From JAJPJE01 sp963724985 (GTDB lineage Bacteria; Acidobacteriota; Terriglobia; Terriglobales; Acidobacteriaceae), in contig CAVRWV010000015.1 of NCBI GenBank assembly GCA_963724985.1, positions 1-64,000 on the forward strand: DNA of 64,000 bases, given 5' to 3'. A model generated the notes under the pieces. It had not been told where the DNA came from. It saw only the letters and a list, made by a program, of their open reading frames with translations, and ran no database searches. The translations under genes were made by a program, and so were the position numbers. This document shows positions 43,065 to 51,803 of the stretch, piece after piece; positions within the stretch are counted from its first letter, which is position 1, and the number at the start of each line of letters is the position of its first letter.

Positions 43065-43628
43065 CTAAACTTCCGCGCCGGCACAGACGGACGTATTTGT
43101 CATCGCGATCGGGTACACGTCTTCGCCGCAGGCGTCGATCTCTTCCAGGTATAAGCTCGGATTGTCCTGAGGCACGAGTCTGCCGCGACTCTTGATGCTG
43201 CCGATCCGTTTCAACAAGCCGCAATCGATCAGGATCTGTGTCATTCGATCGATCGCCTCTGGAAAGCGCCGCGTCAAGGTTCGCAGCGTGCAACCGAAGA
43301 TCGCCGCCGCTTCTTCCTGGGTATAGTCCTGAAAGACGATTCGTACGATCATCGACTGCGACTCCGGATCCAGTCTCTCCAGGCAGCGCTCAATGTCGTG
43401 CACGAAGATGACCGTATCCTCGAACGTGCCCATCCGATAAGACGTGACACGCGTGCGAAACACCTCGCGGCCGAGCAGGGAAGGCACCCGTCCTACTTCC
43501 ATCGACATCTGGAAATAACGGCGCAGGAAGTGGATGGTGCGCTGCCTGTAGATCGCAAGATCGGGATCGAGATCGTCGAAGTTGCGTCCCCGGGCGTATG
43601 AACGAAACGGCGCCTTTTCGCTGTTCAA
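43065..43628 (-). CDS. Sigma-70-like regulator with region-4 helix-turn-helix
   Basis: A 187-residue protein; TTG at 43628 has GGAGG six bases upstream and overlaps the stop of the zinc-ribbon gene (TTGA). YTQEEAAAIFGCTLRTLTRR is a sigma-region-4-like helix-turn-helix, preceded by LERLDPESQSMIVRIVFQD as in ECF factors. Region 2 is not clear; the N-terminal half (RNFDDLDPDLAIYRQRTIHF) does not show the usual core-binding motif. It could be a phage-type late regulator or a divergent ECF sigma factor. Confidence 0.6.
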   Translation of the reverse strand: MNSEKAPFRSYARGRNFDDLDPDLAIYRQRTIHFLRRYFQMSMEVGRVPSLLGREVFRTRVTSYRMGTFEDTVIFVHDIERCLERLDPESQSMIVRIVFQDYTQEEAAAIFGCTLRTLTRRFPEAIDRMTQILIDCGLLKRIGSIKSRGRLVPQDNPSLYLEEIDACGEDVYPIAMTNTSVCAGAEV

Positions 43629-43864
43629 AAGGCACCTCCATAGGTTGTCGCATCCAATTCGCCCGAAGCCCGAAGCAGGCCCAACTCGTTTGAGTCGGTC
43701 CTCTTCCGTCGCATCCCGGCCTTCTTTTGCCCGGCCAGCGGCAGTTCGCGCATCTGCCGTTCGCACTGACAGCAATAAACGTTCCGAGATCCGATCGCCC
43801 GCACCCACAATGCGCCGCAGCGTTCGCAATATTTCATTTCAACTCTCCCCTGTACTTCTTCCAT
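43625..43864 (-). CDS. Small zinc-ribbon protein coupled to the sigma-like gene
   Basis: 79 residues from ATG 43864, with AGGAGG in front. MKYCERCGALWVRAIGS followed by NVYCCQCERQMRELPL gives two CxxC pairs that can bind zinc. The tail is basic and then acidic. The 4-base overlap with the sigma-like gene suggests they are made together, perhaps as an anti-sigma or co-regulator pair, which is a guess. Confidence 0.6.
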   Translation of the reverse strand: MEEVQGRVEMKYCERCGALWVRAIGSRNVYCCQCERQMRELPLAGQKKAGMRRKRTDSNELGLLRASGELDATTYGGAF

Positions 43865-44038
43865 CTTTCCCTCCTGTATCAATTCGGTATAAAAAGGAAA
43901 GCCCTGCACAATCGCTCTTCGAAAATGTTCCGAAGGGCGGATGGCAGGGCTCGTTTCTCTTACGATGACCTGGCTGAGCTATTTAGTGTGTTGGTACTGG
44001 TCTACGACTCCATCCGGCGTGGCGAACGCCGGTACGGG

Positions 44039-44302
44039 TCAAATCCGCATGTCGTCTTTACGGCGAAAATAGCCTTCTTCGTACCCAGACTTCACCACCA
44101 TGCCGTTATTCAGGATGACCGTAAGTCTGCCCGTAAAGCCAAGTGCCTGTAACAGTTGCATTGTTGACGCCGAGAGCAATTCGCAATTGCGGACCTTCTC
44201 CCGGAACAGCAGAAAAAGCCGTCCGGCATCGTGCAAGTCGCCGCCCGGCGTGGTTGTCTTCTCTGATTGGGAATGGACGAGAGTGGCATGACTGCTGAGC
44301 AT
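44039..44302 (-). CDS. Hypothetical protein
   Basis: 87 residues from ATG 44302 (MLSSHATLVHSQ), with AAAGGTG upstream. The C-terminal half TMQLLQALGFTGRLTVILNN may form a small mixed fold. No family recognised. It is divergent from the CI-like regulator and shares its intergenic region, so it may be one of its targets. Confidence 0.45.
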   Translation of the reverse strand: MLSSHATLVHSQSEKTTTPGGDLHDAGRLFLLFREKVRNCELLSASTMQLLQALGFTGRLTVILNNGMVVKSGYEEGYFRRKDDMRI

Positions 44303-44388
44303 TACTTCACCTTTGAAAGTTAGCAATTAGCTATACAATGGAATGGATGCTATAGCCATATGGAATGGCTGGCAAGATGGAAAATCAC

Positions 44389-44408
44389 TGAACTGACCCG
44401 TCAGTTCA
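44389..44408. promoter_or_regulatory. Perfect palindromic operator candidate
   Basis: Two perfect 9-base arms, TGAACTGAC and GTCAGTTCA, with a CC centre, end three bases before the ATG at 44412. The symmetry, length and position fit a binding site for a dimeric helix-turn-helix repressor, most simply the gene just downstream. Confidence 0.65.
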
Positions 44409-44411
44409 AGA

Positions 44412-45152
44412 ATGGGAAACGTGTACCCTATGTCCATTGATTTCACAACCTTACAAGAGCGTCTTCGCAGCGCTCTATGGAAACAGATCCAGGCAGGCGA
44501 GCTGACCGGCGTTCAACTGGCTCGCGAAACCGGGTTTCAACAGGCTCATATATCGAATTTCCTCAATCGCCATCGCGGTTTGAGCCTTCAGGCCATGGAT
44601 CTAGTGATGAAGAAGCGCGGCTTCAACCTCTTCGATCTAGTCAAGAACGACGAACTGGCGCCACGTCTCGCCATGCGCGAGAAAGCCGAAGACGGCTATG
44701 AGAACGTTATTCTCGTTGATGGCGCGATTGCCGCCGGCTCGCCGCTCGTCGTGCAGGAGAACGTGCGCGACGTCCTCAAGTTCAAAGCATCTTTCTTGCG
44801 GAGACTGCGTGCCGATGGCGCTACTGGCCGAGGTGATTGGCGTCGTTTTGTGCTCATCAAAGTCGACGCGCGCGAAGGCATGAGCATGTTCCCGCGCCTG
44901 ATGCCCGGCGCCATGGTGCTTATCGATCGCCACTACACATCCTTGCGCCCCTATCGCAAGAACGATCGCAACATGTATGCCATCCGTAAAGATGGCGTAG
45001 CGACCATCAGATATGTGGAGCTCTCGGATAAAAATCTCGTACTGCGCCCGCACAACGCCGACTATCCGGTCGACGTCATCCGCATGGCCGAAGGCGAGAG
45101 TGCAGCGGACTATGTCGTCGGGCGCGTATGCCACGTCTCGATCGAAACATAG
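44412..45152 (+). CDS. CI/LexA-like regulator: HTH plus S24-type domain with altered Lys
   Basis: 246 residues (a second ATG is at 44430). The N-terminal helix-turn-helix (LTGVQLARETGFQQAHISNF) is of the Xre type. The C-terminal domain matches S24/LexA folds: GMSMFPRLMPGAMVLID contains the Ser position, and MYAIRKDGVATIRYVEL aligns with the strand that normally carries the catalytic Lys, here Arg. GD is GA as well. Self-cleavage is therefore doubtful. It likely represses itself and the divergent gene through the palindrome in front of it. A phage or integrated-element repressor origin is likely. Confidence 0.75.
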   Translation: MGNVYPMSIDFTTLQERLRSALWKQIQAGELTGVQLARETGFQQAHISNFLNRHRGLSLQAMDLVMKKRGFNLFDLVKNDELAPRLAMREKAEDGYENVILVDGAIAAGSPLVVQENVRDVLKFKASFLRRLRADGATGRGDWRRFVLIKVDAREGMSMFPRLMPGAMVLIDRHYTSLRPYRKNDRNMYAIRKDGVATIRYVELSDKNLVLRPHNADYPVDVIRMAEGESAADYVVGRVCHVSIET

Positions 45153-45359
45153 CGTTTTGGAATTTGATGGAGCCCGCTCGCCCTCGAGCGGGTAAGTTCG
45201 CGCAGCGAACGAATGAATTCGTTGTCCCAGGCGCTCCGCGCGGCGCGCACCACCGTCGGGGAACGCGGTGCGCTTATGTCTGCTATGATTTTTTCAGTAT
45301 CTGTTGCGCATTCTGTGCGCATCCCAGTTACCGAGAGCGCAGTCATCGTGGAGGATTTT

Positions 45360-45578
45360 ATGAGCGATTTGCCAGGCACTCCGGGCGGACCACGCCGGGA
45401 TGAAGATGTTGCTTTGGATCTGATGAAGTTTGTTGCTATGACCACCGGCTATGGTAAGACCAGCGGCCCAGGCGCGGGATTCCAGGGAACTGGCGCGCCT
45501 GTTCGCGCCGAAGATTACGCCGATCACCTGCTCCAACTCTACACACGCTGCCTGGAAACAGTCCGCGGAAAGAAATAG
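45360..45578 (+). CDS. Small hypothetical protein
   Basis: 72 residues from ATG 45360, with GGAGG 5 bases upstream (45350-45354). DVALDLMKFVAMTTGYGKTS and AEDYADHLLQLYTRCLETV look like two helices joined by a Gly-rich loop. A cytoplasmic soluble protein of unknown role; the composition and ribosome-binding site support it. Confidence 0.6.
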   Translation: MSDLPGTPGGPRRDEDVALDLMKFVAMTTGYGKTSGPGAGFQGTGAPVRAEDYADHLLQLYTRCLETVRGKK

Positions 45579-45600
45579 TCCTTCCTCATCTCTTCCATTT

Positions 45601-45644
45601 GGTGCCCCAGGTTCGCGTCCTGCCTTTGGACGCAAACCTGGGTT
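45601..45644. repeat. REP-like palindromic repeat
   Basis: Head GGTGCCCCAGGTTCGCGTCC with inverted arm GGACGCAAACCTGGG. The same CCAGGTTCG/AACCTGGG arms occur at 48905 and 51749. Confidence 0.75.
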
Positions 45645-45854
45645 ACGAACGTTCGATGGTGAATTGATTCTCGTCTGTTACCGTCAAATTTGTCGGTGAT
45701 GAAACTTCCATTGGACAATGCGGCCACATGGGAGCGTATCTTCGGCAGGTCAAAGTAGTCAGGGTACTCGAGGTAGGCCCCGCGTTGCCCTGCTCGTAGT
45801 TAAAACTTGATCGTTTTTCTCTGTGTCTCCGTGGTGAATAGTTTGTCCAACAAG
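45645..45854. other. Gap without a gene
   Basis: No supported open frame. CTCTGTGTCTCCGTGGTGAA at 45819-45838 recurs near 60978 as CCGTGTCTCCGTGGTGAA, another short interspersed word. Confidence 0.5.
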
Positions 45855-45880
45855 AAAAGCCGCGGAATTCCGCGGCTTTT
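45855..45880. terminator. Perfect palindromic terminator
   Basis: A 13+13 base perfect palindrome, AAAAGCCGCGGAA and its reverse complement, with A and T runs at its ends. It lies 47 bases after the stop of the H1-like gene (minus strand) and can act in both directions. Confidence 0.8.
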
Positions 45881-45927
45881 CAGTCTTTGAGCCCAATCGC
45901 TGTTCGCGTTGAACGAACGCAATCGCC

Positions 45928-46419
45928 TTACCGGCGACGCGCCTTCTTCGCTGCTTTCTTCTTTGCGCCGCCCTTGCGAGCAGCTTTCTTGGCGGCCTTC
46001 TTCTTCGCTCCGCCTTTTTTCGCTGCCGGACGAGAGCCGCCCTTCTTCGCAGCACTCTTCTTCTTGGCAGCTTTCTTCGCTGCTTTCTTTGCTGGTTTCT
46101 TTTTCGCCGCAGCTTTCTTCGCAGCGGGCTTCTTGGCTGCTGCTTTCTTCGCCGCGGGTTTCGCTGCAGGTTTCTTGGCTGCTGCTTTTTTCGCAGGAGG
46201 TTTCGGAGCGGGAGCCGCTGCCGCTGCTGGCTTCTCTGCTGCCGCAGCCGGAGCAGGCGCTTCCGATACTTCTTCTGTATCGTCGGCGCTTACTGGTTCC
46301 TCCTCCTCTTCTTCTTCCTCCTCGAGGTCTTCTTCCATGTTCTCGTCGTAAATGTCGGAATCGCCGTACTCATCTGCTTCGTCGTCACGGCCATATAGCG
46401 TCAGGTCATCAAACCTCAT
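45928..46419 (-). CDS. Histone H1-like protein with acidic N-terminal and Lys/Ala-rich C-terminal halves
   Basis: 163 residues from ATG 46419, with AGGAGG in front. The first 52 residues are strongly acidic, including an unbroken run of Glu. Residues 55-85 are an Ala/Pro linker. Residues 80-163 are tandem KKPAAK and AAKK repeats ending in RRR, like the C-terminal tail of histone H1 and bacterial HctB or AlgP. The basic half should bind DNA; the acidic half could shield it or bind other proteins. Role in nucleoid structure is inferred from composition. Confidence 0.8.
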   Translation of the reverse strand: MRFDDLTLYGRDDEADEYGDSDIYDENMEEDLEEEEEEEEEPVSADDTEEVSEAPAPAAAAEKPAAAAAPAPKPPAKKAAAKKPAAKPAAKKAAAKKPAAKKAAAKKKPAKKAAKKAAKKKSAAKKGGSRPAAKKGGAKKKAAKKAARKGGAKKKAAKKARRR

Positions 46420-46610
46420 CGTTCCTCCTGGTCCTGCTCGAACTCGTATGAAAGTTTACGACTACCACGGGTGACGAATATCATCCCGAAAATCGGCGCG
46501 GATTATAGCACAGCGATTTTCGTCTCGGACAATCGCGAAAACTCATCCGTGAGATGCGCTTTCTCCCCGCTAGCCTAACTCAGGTTGAGGAATTGTTCTT
46601 GTGTTTTTCT

Positions 46611-48570
46611 TTACGGATCTACGCGAACCACAACGACGTCGCCCGCGCGCAGGTGCGCGCCGATTTTGGCATTGTCTTTGCGCAACGCCGCAACCGTGGT
46701 GTTGTAGTGATCGGCAATCGACGTAAGCGTCTCGCCAGCCTTTACTTTGTGCAAGATCTTCCCTGGCTTTTTGTTCGACGCCTGATGTAAGCCATTGGAT
46801 TTACTAGGCTTACCATCCTCTTCCTGGCGGGATGCGGCTTGCTTCGCATGTCCCTTGGGGGTCGCCTCTGCGACCTCCGCATGCGTCACCGAGCGGTAGA
46901 TTCTAAGACGCTGCCCTGTTTTTAGTGCATTTCCACGAAGATGGTTCCAACGTCGTACCTTCTCAGCCGGGACTCCAAAGTCGTCCGCCACCGAGAGCAC
47001 CGTGTCCCCTTTGCGAACTTTGTACAGCGTTGGGTGTTTCGAATAGGAGACAGCTTCCATCTCCGCAGCCCGCCGCGCGCTGATCGGAATAATCAGCCTC
47101 GTGTCCTGGTGCAGGTCCTTGTCGTCACCCAGTTCGTTTACTTCCGCGATCGATGCGGCCGTCGTGTGATACTGCCGCGCAATCTCCATCAGGGTCTCGC
47201 CGGTCTTCACCCTGTGAAATCGCCACGAGACCCGGTTCTCTCGTGGAATCGCGGCAATCGCCGTCTGGAACTTATCCGCTGTCCCCGCCGGAAGCTTCAG
47301 CTCGTAGCTGCCTTCCTTCGGAGTAGTCATTCGAAGCAGCGCCGGATTGAGCGACTGTATATTCTCCGCCGTGCTGTCCACGCACTCCGCAACCAGCCGC
47401 AGATCGATCGGATAATCAACCTTCACTTTGTCATACTGCAGCGGCGCATCGACCGCCAGGTGATCCAGCCCATACTGAGCCGGATTCTTCGCGATGATGG
47501 TGAACGCCAGAATAATCGGAACGTAATTCTTCGTTTCAGCCGGCAGCACGTTGCGCTTGTAGAGCTCCCAGAAGTCCGCGTAGCCGGTGCGCATGACCGC
47601 CTGTTGAACATTGCCAGGGCCGGAGTTGTACGCCGCCATCGCCAGGTACCAGTCGCCAAACTGTGCGTACAAATCTTTCAGGTGACGCGCCGCCGCCCGC
47701 GTCGACTTCTCCGGATCCTGCCGCTCGTCGACCCACCAGTTACGCGCCAAACCGTAATCCACTGAGCGGCTGGCCATGAACTGCCACATGCCGCGCGCGC
47801 CCGCGTGCGATAGCGCCATCGGCAGGAATCCCGACTCCGCCTCTGCCAGGTAGATCAAATCCTGCGGCACGCCTTCTTCTTTGAACACTCGCCGGATCAT
47901 CGTCTCGTAGCGGCCTTTGCGAATCGTCGCTGACTCCAGCGAGCCCCGTCCGTGTGTCGAAAAGTAATTGATGTAGCTGGCGACCTGGTCCGTCATCATG
48001 AGCGGCAAATCCGACTGGCGTGTGCCGTATCTCCGCCTCGGCCTTCGCCTTCACATTCGGATCCACCGGGAACGTCACCGCATTCGCTTCATCGATCGGC
48101 GCCGGCTCCGCATTCTGCGCCGTGAATCCATCGCCCTGCTCCAGCGCAATCGCCTCCAGGTCGTGTACCCGCTCCACCAGCTTGTCGAACTCGTCCTGCA
48201 GTTGCTGGTTGTTGCGTATGTCGAGGGTCGATTCCACCATCAAGTTGAACGCATGATCGAAGTTCTCCCGCGCCGCATCCAGGTGACCAGCGTGATAGTT
48301 CGCTTGCCCGGCCTCATATTCCTTCTCTACTCGAGCGATCAGATCTTGAACCTGATCGGCCGGAGCCAGCGGCACGGTAGCGGCCTGTTCAGGCTGCGCG
48401 CTCTGGGCTGAACTCTGCGCCTGTTGTTGCTGCGGTTGTTTCTTGATTGCCGGAGCGTTCGCCTGGGTGGGCGGCTTGGCCGAAGACTTTTGCGATTTAT
48501 CGGGTTCGCAAGCGATCGATGCAAGGAGCAGCGCGGCCGTGAGCGGCAAGATTAACTTACTTGGCATCAT
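46611..48570 (-). pseudogene. mltD: MltD-like lytic transglycosylase lipoprotein with LysM domains, frameshifted
   Basis: The 5' part (ATG 48570) encodes a lipoprotein signal (LLLASIAC, lipidated Cys21) and a region ending EAEIRHT. The continuation QSDLPLMMTDQVASYINYFS is one frame away; one extra base in the CC at 48017-48018 explains it. The second part has the SLT catalytic motif LAEAESGFLPMALSHAGARG with its Glu, AAYNSGPGN, and three LysM domains (starting YKVRKGDTV, HRVKTGETL and HKVKAGETL). The whole enzyme would cut peptidoglycan at the outer membrane. Good conservation in both halves suggests a very recent change or a sequencing error. Confidence 0.85.
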
Positions 48571-48759
48571 TCGCGTTGGAAATGGCCCGCGTTGCGGCTT
48601 GCTGGGCCTGACTCCTGTTCAACTCAGATCGAGTTGAAATCGTACTACCCTGTTTACTCCAGGGTCAATGCAGCGAACGTCTTACGCCTGTTGTTCCCGC
48701 GTGTTCCACCACGAGTTACGTGTCGCAGCCGACCTCAGAAACCGCTGTGGCTTTGTGCA

Positions 48760-48797
48760 GGGTGGCCCATTCAAGCCCTCTTTTGGCTTGAGTGGGG
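48760..48797. repeat. REP-like repeat, near copy of the polA element
   Basis: 38 bases beginning GGGTGGCCCATTCAAGCC and ending in GGCTTGAGTGGGG; 36 of 38 positions match 35846-35883. The arms form a 12-bp stem with a 7-base pyrimidine-rich loop. Confidence 0.8.
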
Positions 48798-48860
48798 AAC
48801 TTGGTCTTTTTGTTTTTGTCATCACGAGCCGCGCAGCGGCGAGGGATCTGCATTTGCTTC

Positions 48861-48943
48861 GGGTGCCGCACCCTCGCCCGTTTTTGGCGTGGGTGAAATT
48901 GATGGAGCTCCAGGTTCGGGCCTTCCGTTGGTGCTAACCTGGG
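48861..48943. repeat. Two further REP-like repeats
   Basis: The first (48861-48895) has GGGTGCCGCACCCTCGCCCG with an arm ending GCGTGGGTG. The second (48905-48943) has CCAGGTTCGGG with the arm TGCTAACCTGGG, sharing arms with 45601 and 51749. Confidence 0.65.
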
Positions 48944-48989
48944 ATCAGCTCAGCTTCTTTCCAGCGCCTGTTTCGGGTACGCAATCAGA

Positions 48990-50348
48990 TCACCGGCTTT
49001 CTCGATTCCCGCCCTGGCTTAACTCGCCGACGCCTGCAGATGTATTGGGCTGCATTCTCGTCTTCATAATGTACTGCAGGCCTCGCGCCATACCCTCACT
49101 CCAGTTCAGGAACGAGTGGCCACCATCGTACTCGTGGTACTCGAGTGGATAACCGTTTGCGGTTAATGTCTCCGCCATTTGGTGATTTGCGTCGATCTGC
49201 ATGGAATATCCCTCGATCAGTCCTACTTCTAGATAGAACCGAACAGGGAGTTTAGGCGAACTCTTCACCTGTCTCTTGAGCCATTGCGGCTGCGTATCCT
49301 CTTCTGGTTTCCACCAGAAAGAGCCCGATAACGAGATGACATTCCCGAAGACATCTGAGTGCGTTAACCCGGCGAAGATCGACGCCAGACCTCCATAACT
49401 AGAGCCCGCAACAATGGTCTCCTGCGGCTGGATTGTGGCGCGGTATTTGCTCCGACTCCATGGGACAAGTTCTTCGGCTAGAAAGTCTGCGAACCGAGAA
49501 TTACATGGAAGCTCCTCTCGGCGGATGCTTGGGACTGACTGATCTGTCATCACGGCGACCATGGGAGGGAGCTTTCGTTGCGCGATCAATAGGTCGAGGA
49601 TTTTGGGAATCCACTCGACATTTCTATCGCCGTCGAAGATGACGAGCAGAGGGTATCGCTTTCCCGTTTGGGAGAAGCCCGCCGGAGTGTAAACCCATAG
49701 CTTCTTGTCACGTTTGAGAAAGGTGCTGTGAATTGAGTCCACCTCAACCTTGCCTCTGCGGATTCCTTTCAGCGGCCTTTCCCAAAGCAGAGGCGGAGCA
49801 TTGGGCAACTCCACGTACGAGGACTGCGCCCCGTGTGAACCGAACGTTGTCGGACAGCGATGAGGATTCAGCGGATCGACTTTCAGCATTGCAAGGCGCT
49901 TCTGCATTTGCTCATCGCTCTTTATATCGTCAAAGGATTGAAGTGAATCGTTTGGTGAAAGATTGTACGCAAAGCGGGCGTCATTGCGGACTCGATAGCT
50001 CTTGTACCACACGTCTGTGCCGGCGAGATGAACCATCTGATCCTTTGCATCGAATCCGGCGATTCCGTCGAACAAGACCACGTTCCGGGTACGGTCATTC
50101 CCCCGCCAAAGGAACGTGAGCAGGGAGAAGTCTTTTGCACTCGGAATAGCTTCAATTAGTGGCGAACCACTTCTCGAAACGGTGGTCCAAAACCTTGGGA
50201 CTGCTTGCAGCTGTCCAGATTCAACCTGATCGCGAAGTGCGTTAATTTTCTGGCTGCTGTTCGGATCAGCGGGGAAGTGCGTGAGCGTCTGACTGGAGAA
50301 ATTGGGCACTGCGACTAAGATCAGAAAAACAAGTGAACGAGCAGTCAT
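48990..50348 (-). CDS. Secreted enterochelin esterase-like hydrolase
   Basis: 452 residues with a signal peptide (LVFLILVAVPNFSSQ). The N-terminal part (about 40-200) resembles the Fes N-terminal Ig-like domain (FLWRGNDRTRNVVLFD). The alpha/beta-hydrolase domain has KLWVYTPAGFSQ, LLVIFDGDRNVEWI and the nucleophile elbow VAGSSYGGLASIF, with a late YDGGHSFLNW carrying the His. Enterochelin esterases cut ferric siderophores, but many secreted relatives act on other esters; no siderophore gene is nearby. Confidence 0.82.
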   Translation of the reverse strand: MTARSLVFLILVAVPNFSSQTLTHFPADPNSSQKINALRDQVESGQLQAVPRFWTTVSRSGSPLIEAIPSAKDFSLLTFLWRGNDRTRNVVLFDGIAGFDAKDQMVHLAGTDVWYKSYRVRNDARFAYNLSPNDSLQSFDDIKSDEQMQKRLAMLKVDPLNPHRCPTTFGSHGAQSSYVELPNAPPLLWERPLKGIRRGKVEVDSIHSTFLKRDKKLWVYTPAGFSQTGKRYPLLVIFDGDRNVEWIPKILDLLIAQRKLPPMVAVMTDQSVPSIRREELPCNSRFADFLAEELVPWSRSKYRATIQPQETIVAGSSYGGLASIFAGLTHSDVFGNVISLSGSFWWKPEEDTQPQWLKRQVKSSPKLPVRFYLEVGLIEGYSMQIDANHQMAETLTANGYPLEYHEYDGGHSFLNWSEGMARGLQYIMKTRMQPNTSAGVGELSQGGNRESR

Positions 50349-50391
50349 TCTCGAAGTACCCCACTGGGTGCCTTTTGGAACGGGTTTGGGT

Positions 50392-51585
50392 TTAGCCCCT
50401 CTCCAGCGCCTGCCTCAGATCCGCCACCAGGTCCGCCACATTCTCAATCCCCACACTCAGCCGCACCGTTGCCGGCGACACATCCAGCGCCTCCAATTGT
50501 TCCGGAGACAATCCCACATGCGACGACAGGAACGGATACGACACCGTCGACTCCACTCCCCCCAAACTCGTCGCCAGGTACCAGAGCTTTAGGGAATCGA
50601 TGAACTTCTCGGCGCCCTCGCCGCCGCCTTTGTGCTCGAACGACAGCATCGTCCCGAATCCCGACATCTGTTTCTTCGCGATCTCGTGGCTCTGGTTCGA
50701 CTTCAGTCCCGGATAAAACACGCGCGACACCTTCGGATGCGACTCCAGAAACGCCGCAATCTCCTGCGCATTCTCCGTCGCCCGTTCCACGCGGATTCCC
50801 AGTGTCTTCAGCCCGCGGATCAGCAGATAAGCGGCGAGCGGATCCAAACATCCCCCCGACTGCTTCATCATCTCTCGTGCCGGTTCCACCCAATCCGCTG
50901 ATCCCGCCAGAGCGCCCGCCGTCACGTCGTTGTGGCCGCCCAGCAGCTTGGTCGCCGAATGCACTACAACGTCCGCGCCCAGTTCCAGCGGACGCTGCAG
51001 CATCGGACTGGCAAACGTGTTATCCACCACTACGCACGTGTGCTTCTGATGGCCCAGCTTCGCCAGCGCGGCAATATCCACGCAGCGCAGCGTCGGATTC
51101 GTGGGCGTCTCCAGGAACAGCAGCCGCGTCTTCTTCGTGAAGTAGTCTTCGATCTTGCACAGGTCGTTGTATGGCACGAAGCGCGTGGTCACGCCATATT
51201 TCGACAGTGTGTCCTGCAGCAGGTGCGTGGTTCCGCCGTAGAGGTCGAGCATCGACACAATCTCGTCGCCCGTGCGGCATGTCGAGAGCACCAGCGACAT
51301 GATCGCCGCCATCCCGCTCGACGTCACGACCGCGCTCTCCGCGCCTTCCAGAGCGGCAATCTTGCGCTCCGCCACCGCCACCGTCGGATTCGCATAGCGC
51401 GAGTAAAGATAGGCCTTCGAATCTCCCTCAGCATACTTGCGCAGTTCATTCGTGTTGGGGACCACGAACACCGATCCCTGCGAGATCCCTGTGGTCAGCG
51501 ATTCGTTCGTTCCATGATGTTCTTCTCCGGCATGGACGCAGAGCGTCTCCGGAGCGCGGCTCTTCTTGTGATCTTCAGCGCTCAT
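50392..51585 (-). CDS. Cys/Met metabolism PLP enzyme (cystathionine gamma-synthase/lyase family)
   Basis: 397 residues from ATG 51585. YSRYANPTVAVAERKIAALE and AVVTSSGMAAIMSLVLS bind the PLP phosphate; FLETPTNPTLRCVD and VVDNTFASPMLQRP surround the cofactor; the PLP Lys is in VVHSATKLLGGHNDVTAG. The end SLGGVESTVSYP and LSVGIENVADLVADL is family standard. It acts in trans-sulfuration or methionine synthesis. Gamma-synthase, gamma-lyase, beta-lyase and sulfhydrylase cannot be separated by eye. Confidence 0.93.
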   Translation of the reverse strand: MSAEDHKKSRAPETLCVHAGEEHHGTNESLTTGISQGSVFVVPNTNELRKYAEGDSKAYLYSRYANPTVAVAERKIAALEGAESAVVTSSGMAAIMSLVLSTCRTGDEIVSMLDLYGGTTHLLQDTLSKYGVTTRFVPYNDLCKIEDYFTKKTRLLFLETPTNPTLRCVDIAALAKLGHQKHTCVVVDNTFASPMLQRPLELGADVVVHSATKLLGGHNDVTAGALAGSADWVEPAREMMKQSGGCLDPLAAYLLIRGLKTLGIRVERATENAQEIAAFLESHPKVSRVFYPGLKSNQSHEIAKKQMSGFGTMLSFEHKGGGEGAEKFIDSLKLWYLATSLGGVESTVSYPFLSSHVGLSPEQLEALDVSPATVRLSVGIENVADLVADLRQALERG

Positions 51586-51644
51586 AGTTGATTTTCGATT
51601 ATCGCAGATCGTGACGGGACTTGCGGGGAAGGAGGATGACTTGA

Positions 51645-51786
51645 GGGTGCCCCACACATCCTGTTTTTGGATGTGTGGGGATCGAAGTTTGTGTGGGGCG
51701 GACATTCCTGTCCGCCCCAGTTCGAATCACCACGAACTATGGAGCGTCGGTGCCCCAGGTTCGCCCTTCTGTTGGGCTAACCTGGG
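51645..51786. repeat. Three REP-like palindromes in tandem
   Basis: Elements at 51645-51680 (GGGTGCCCCACACATCC with arm GGATGTGTGGGG), 51692-51719 (TGTGGGGCGGACA with TGTCCGCCCCA) and 51749-51786 (GGTGCCCCAGGTTCGCCC with GGGCTAACCTGGG). They lie between two minus-strand genes and could stop or slow transcription. Confidence 0.75.
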
Positions 51787-51803
51787 ACGACCGAACATCT
51801 CGT

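Larger units (their letters stand above)
48571..48989. other. Intergenic region packed with palindromic repeats
   Basis: Holds three REP-like elements at 48760-48797, 48861-48895 and 48905-48943. The first is a near copy of the element inside polA. No gene is supported between the MltD-like gene and the esterase. Confidence 0.65.

Noticed and set aside
41210..45152. Complete prophage
   Set aside because: No integrase, capsid, portal or tail genes and no visible attachment repeats; only scattered phage-like pieces.
45887..46451. Phe/Ala-rich and Ser/Leu-rich + frames opposite the H1-like gene
   Set aside because: They are antisense reads of the AAKK repeats. The minus-strand protein has a start site, ribosome-binding site and terminator.
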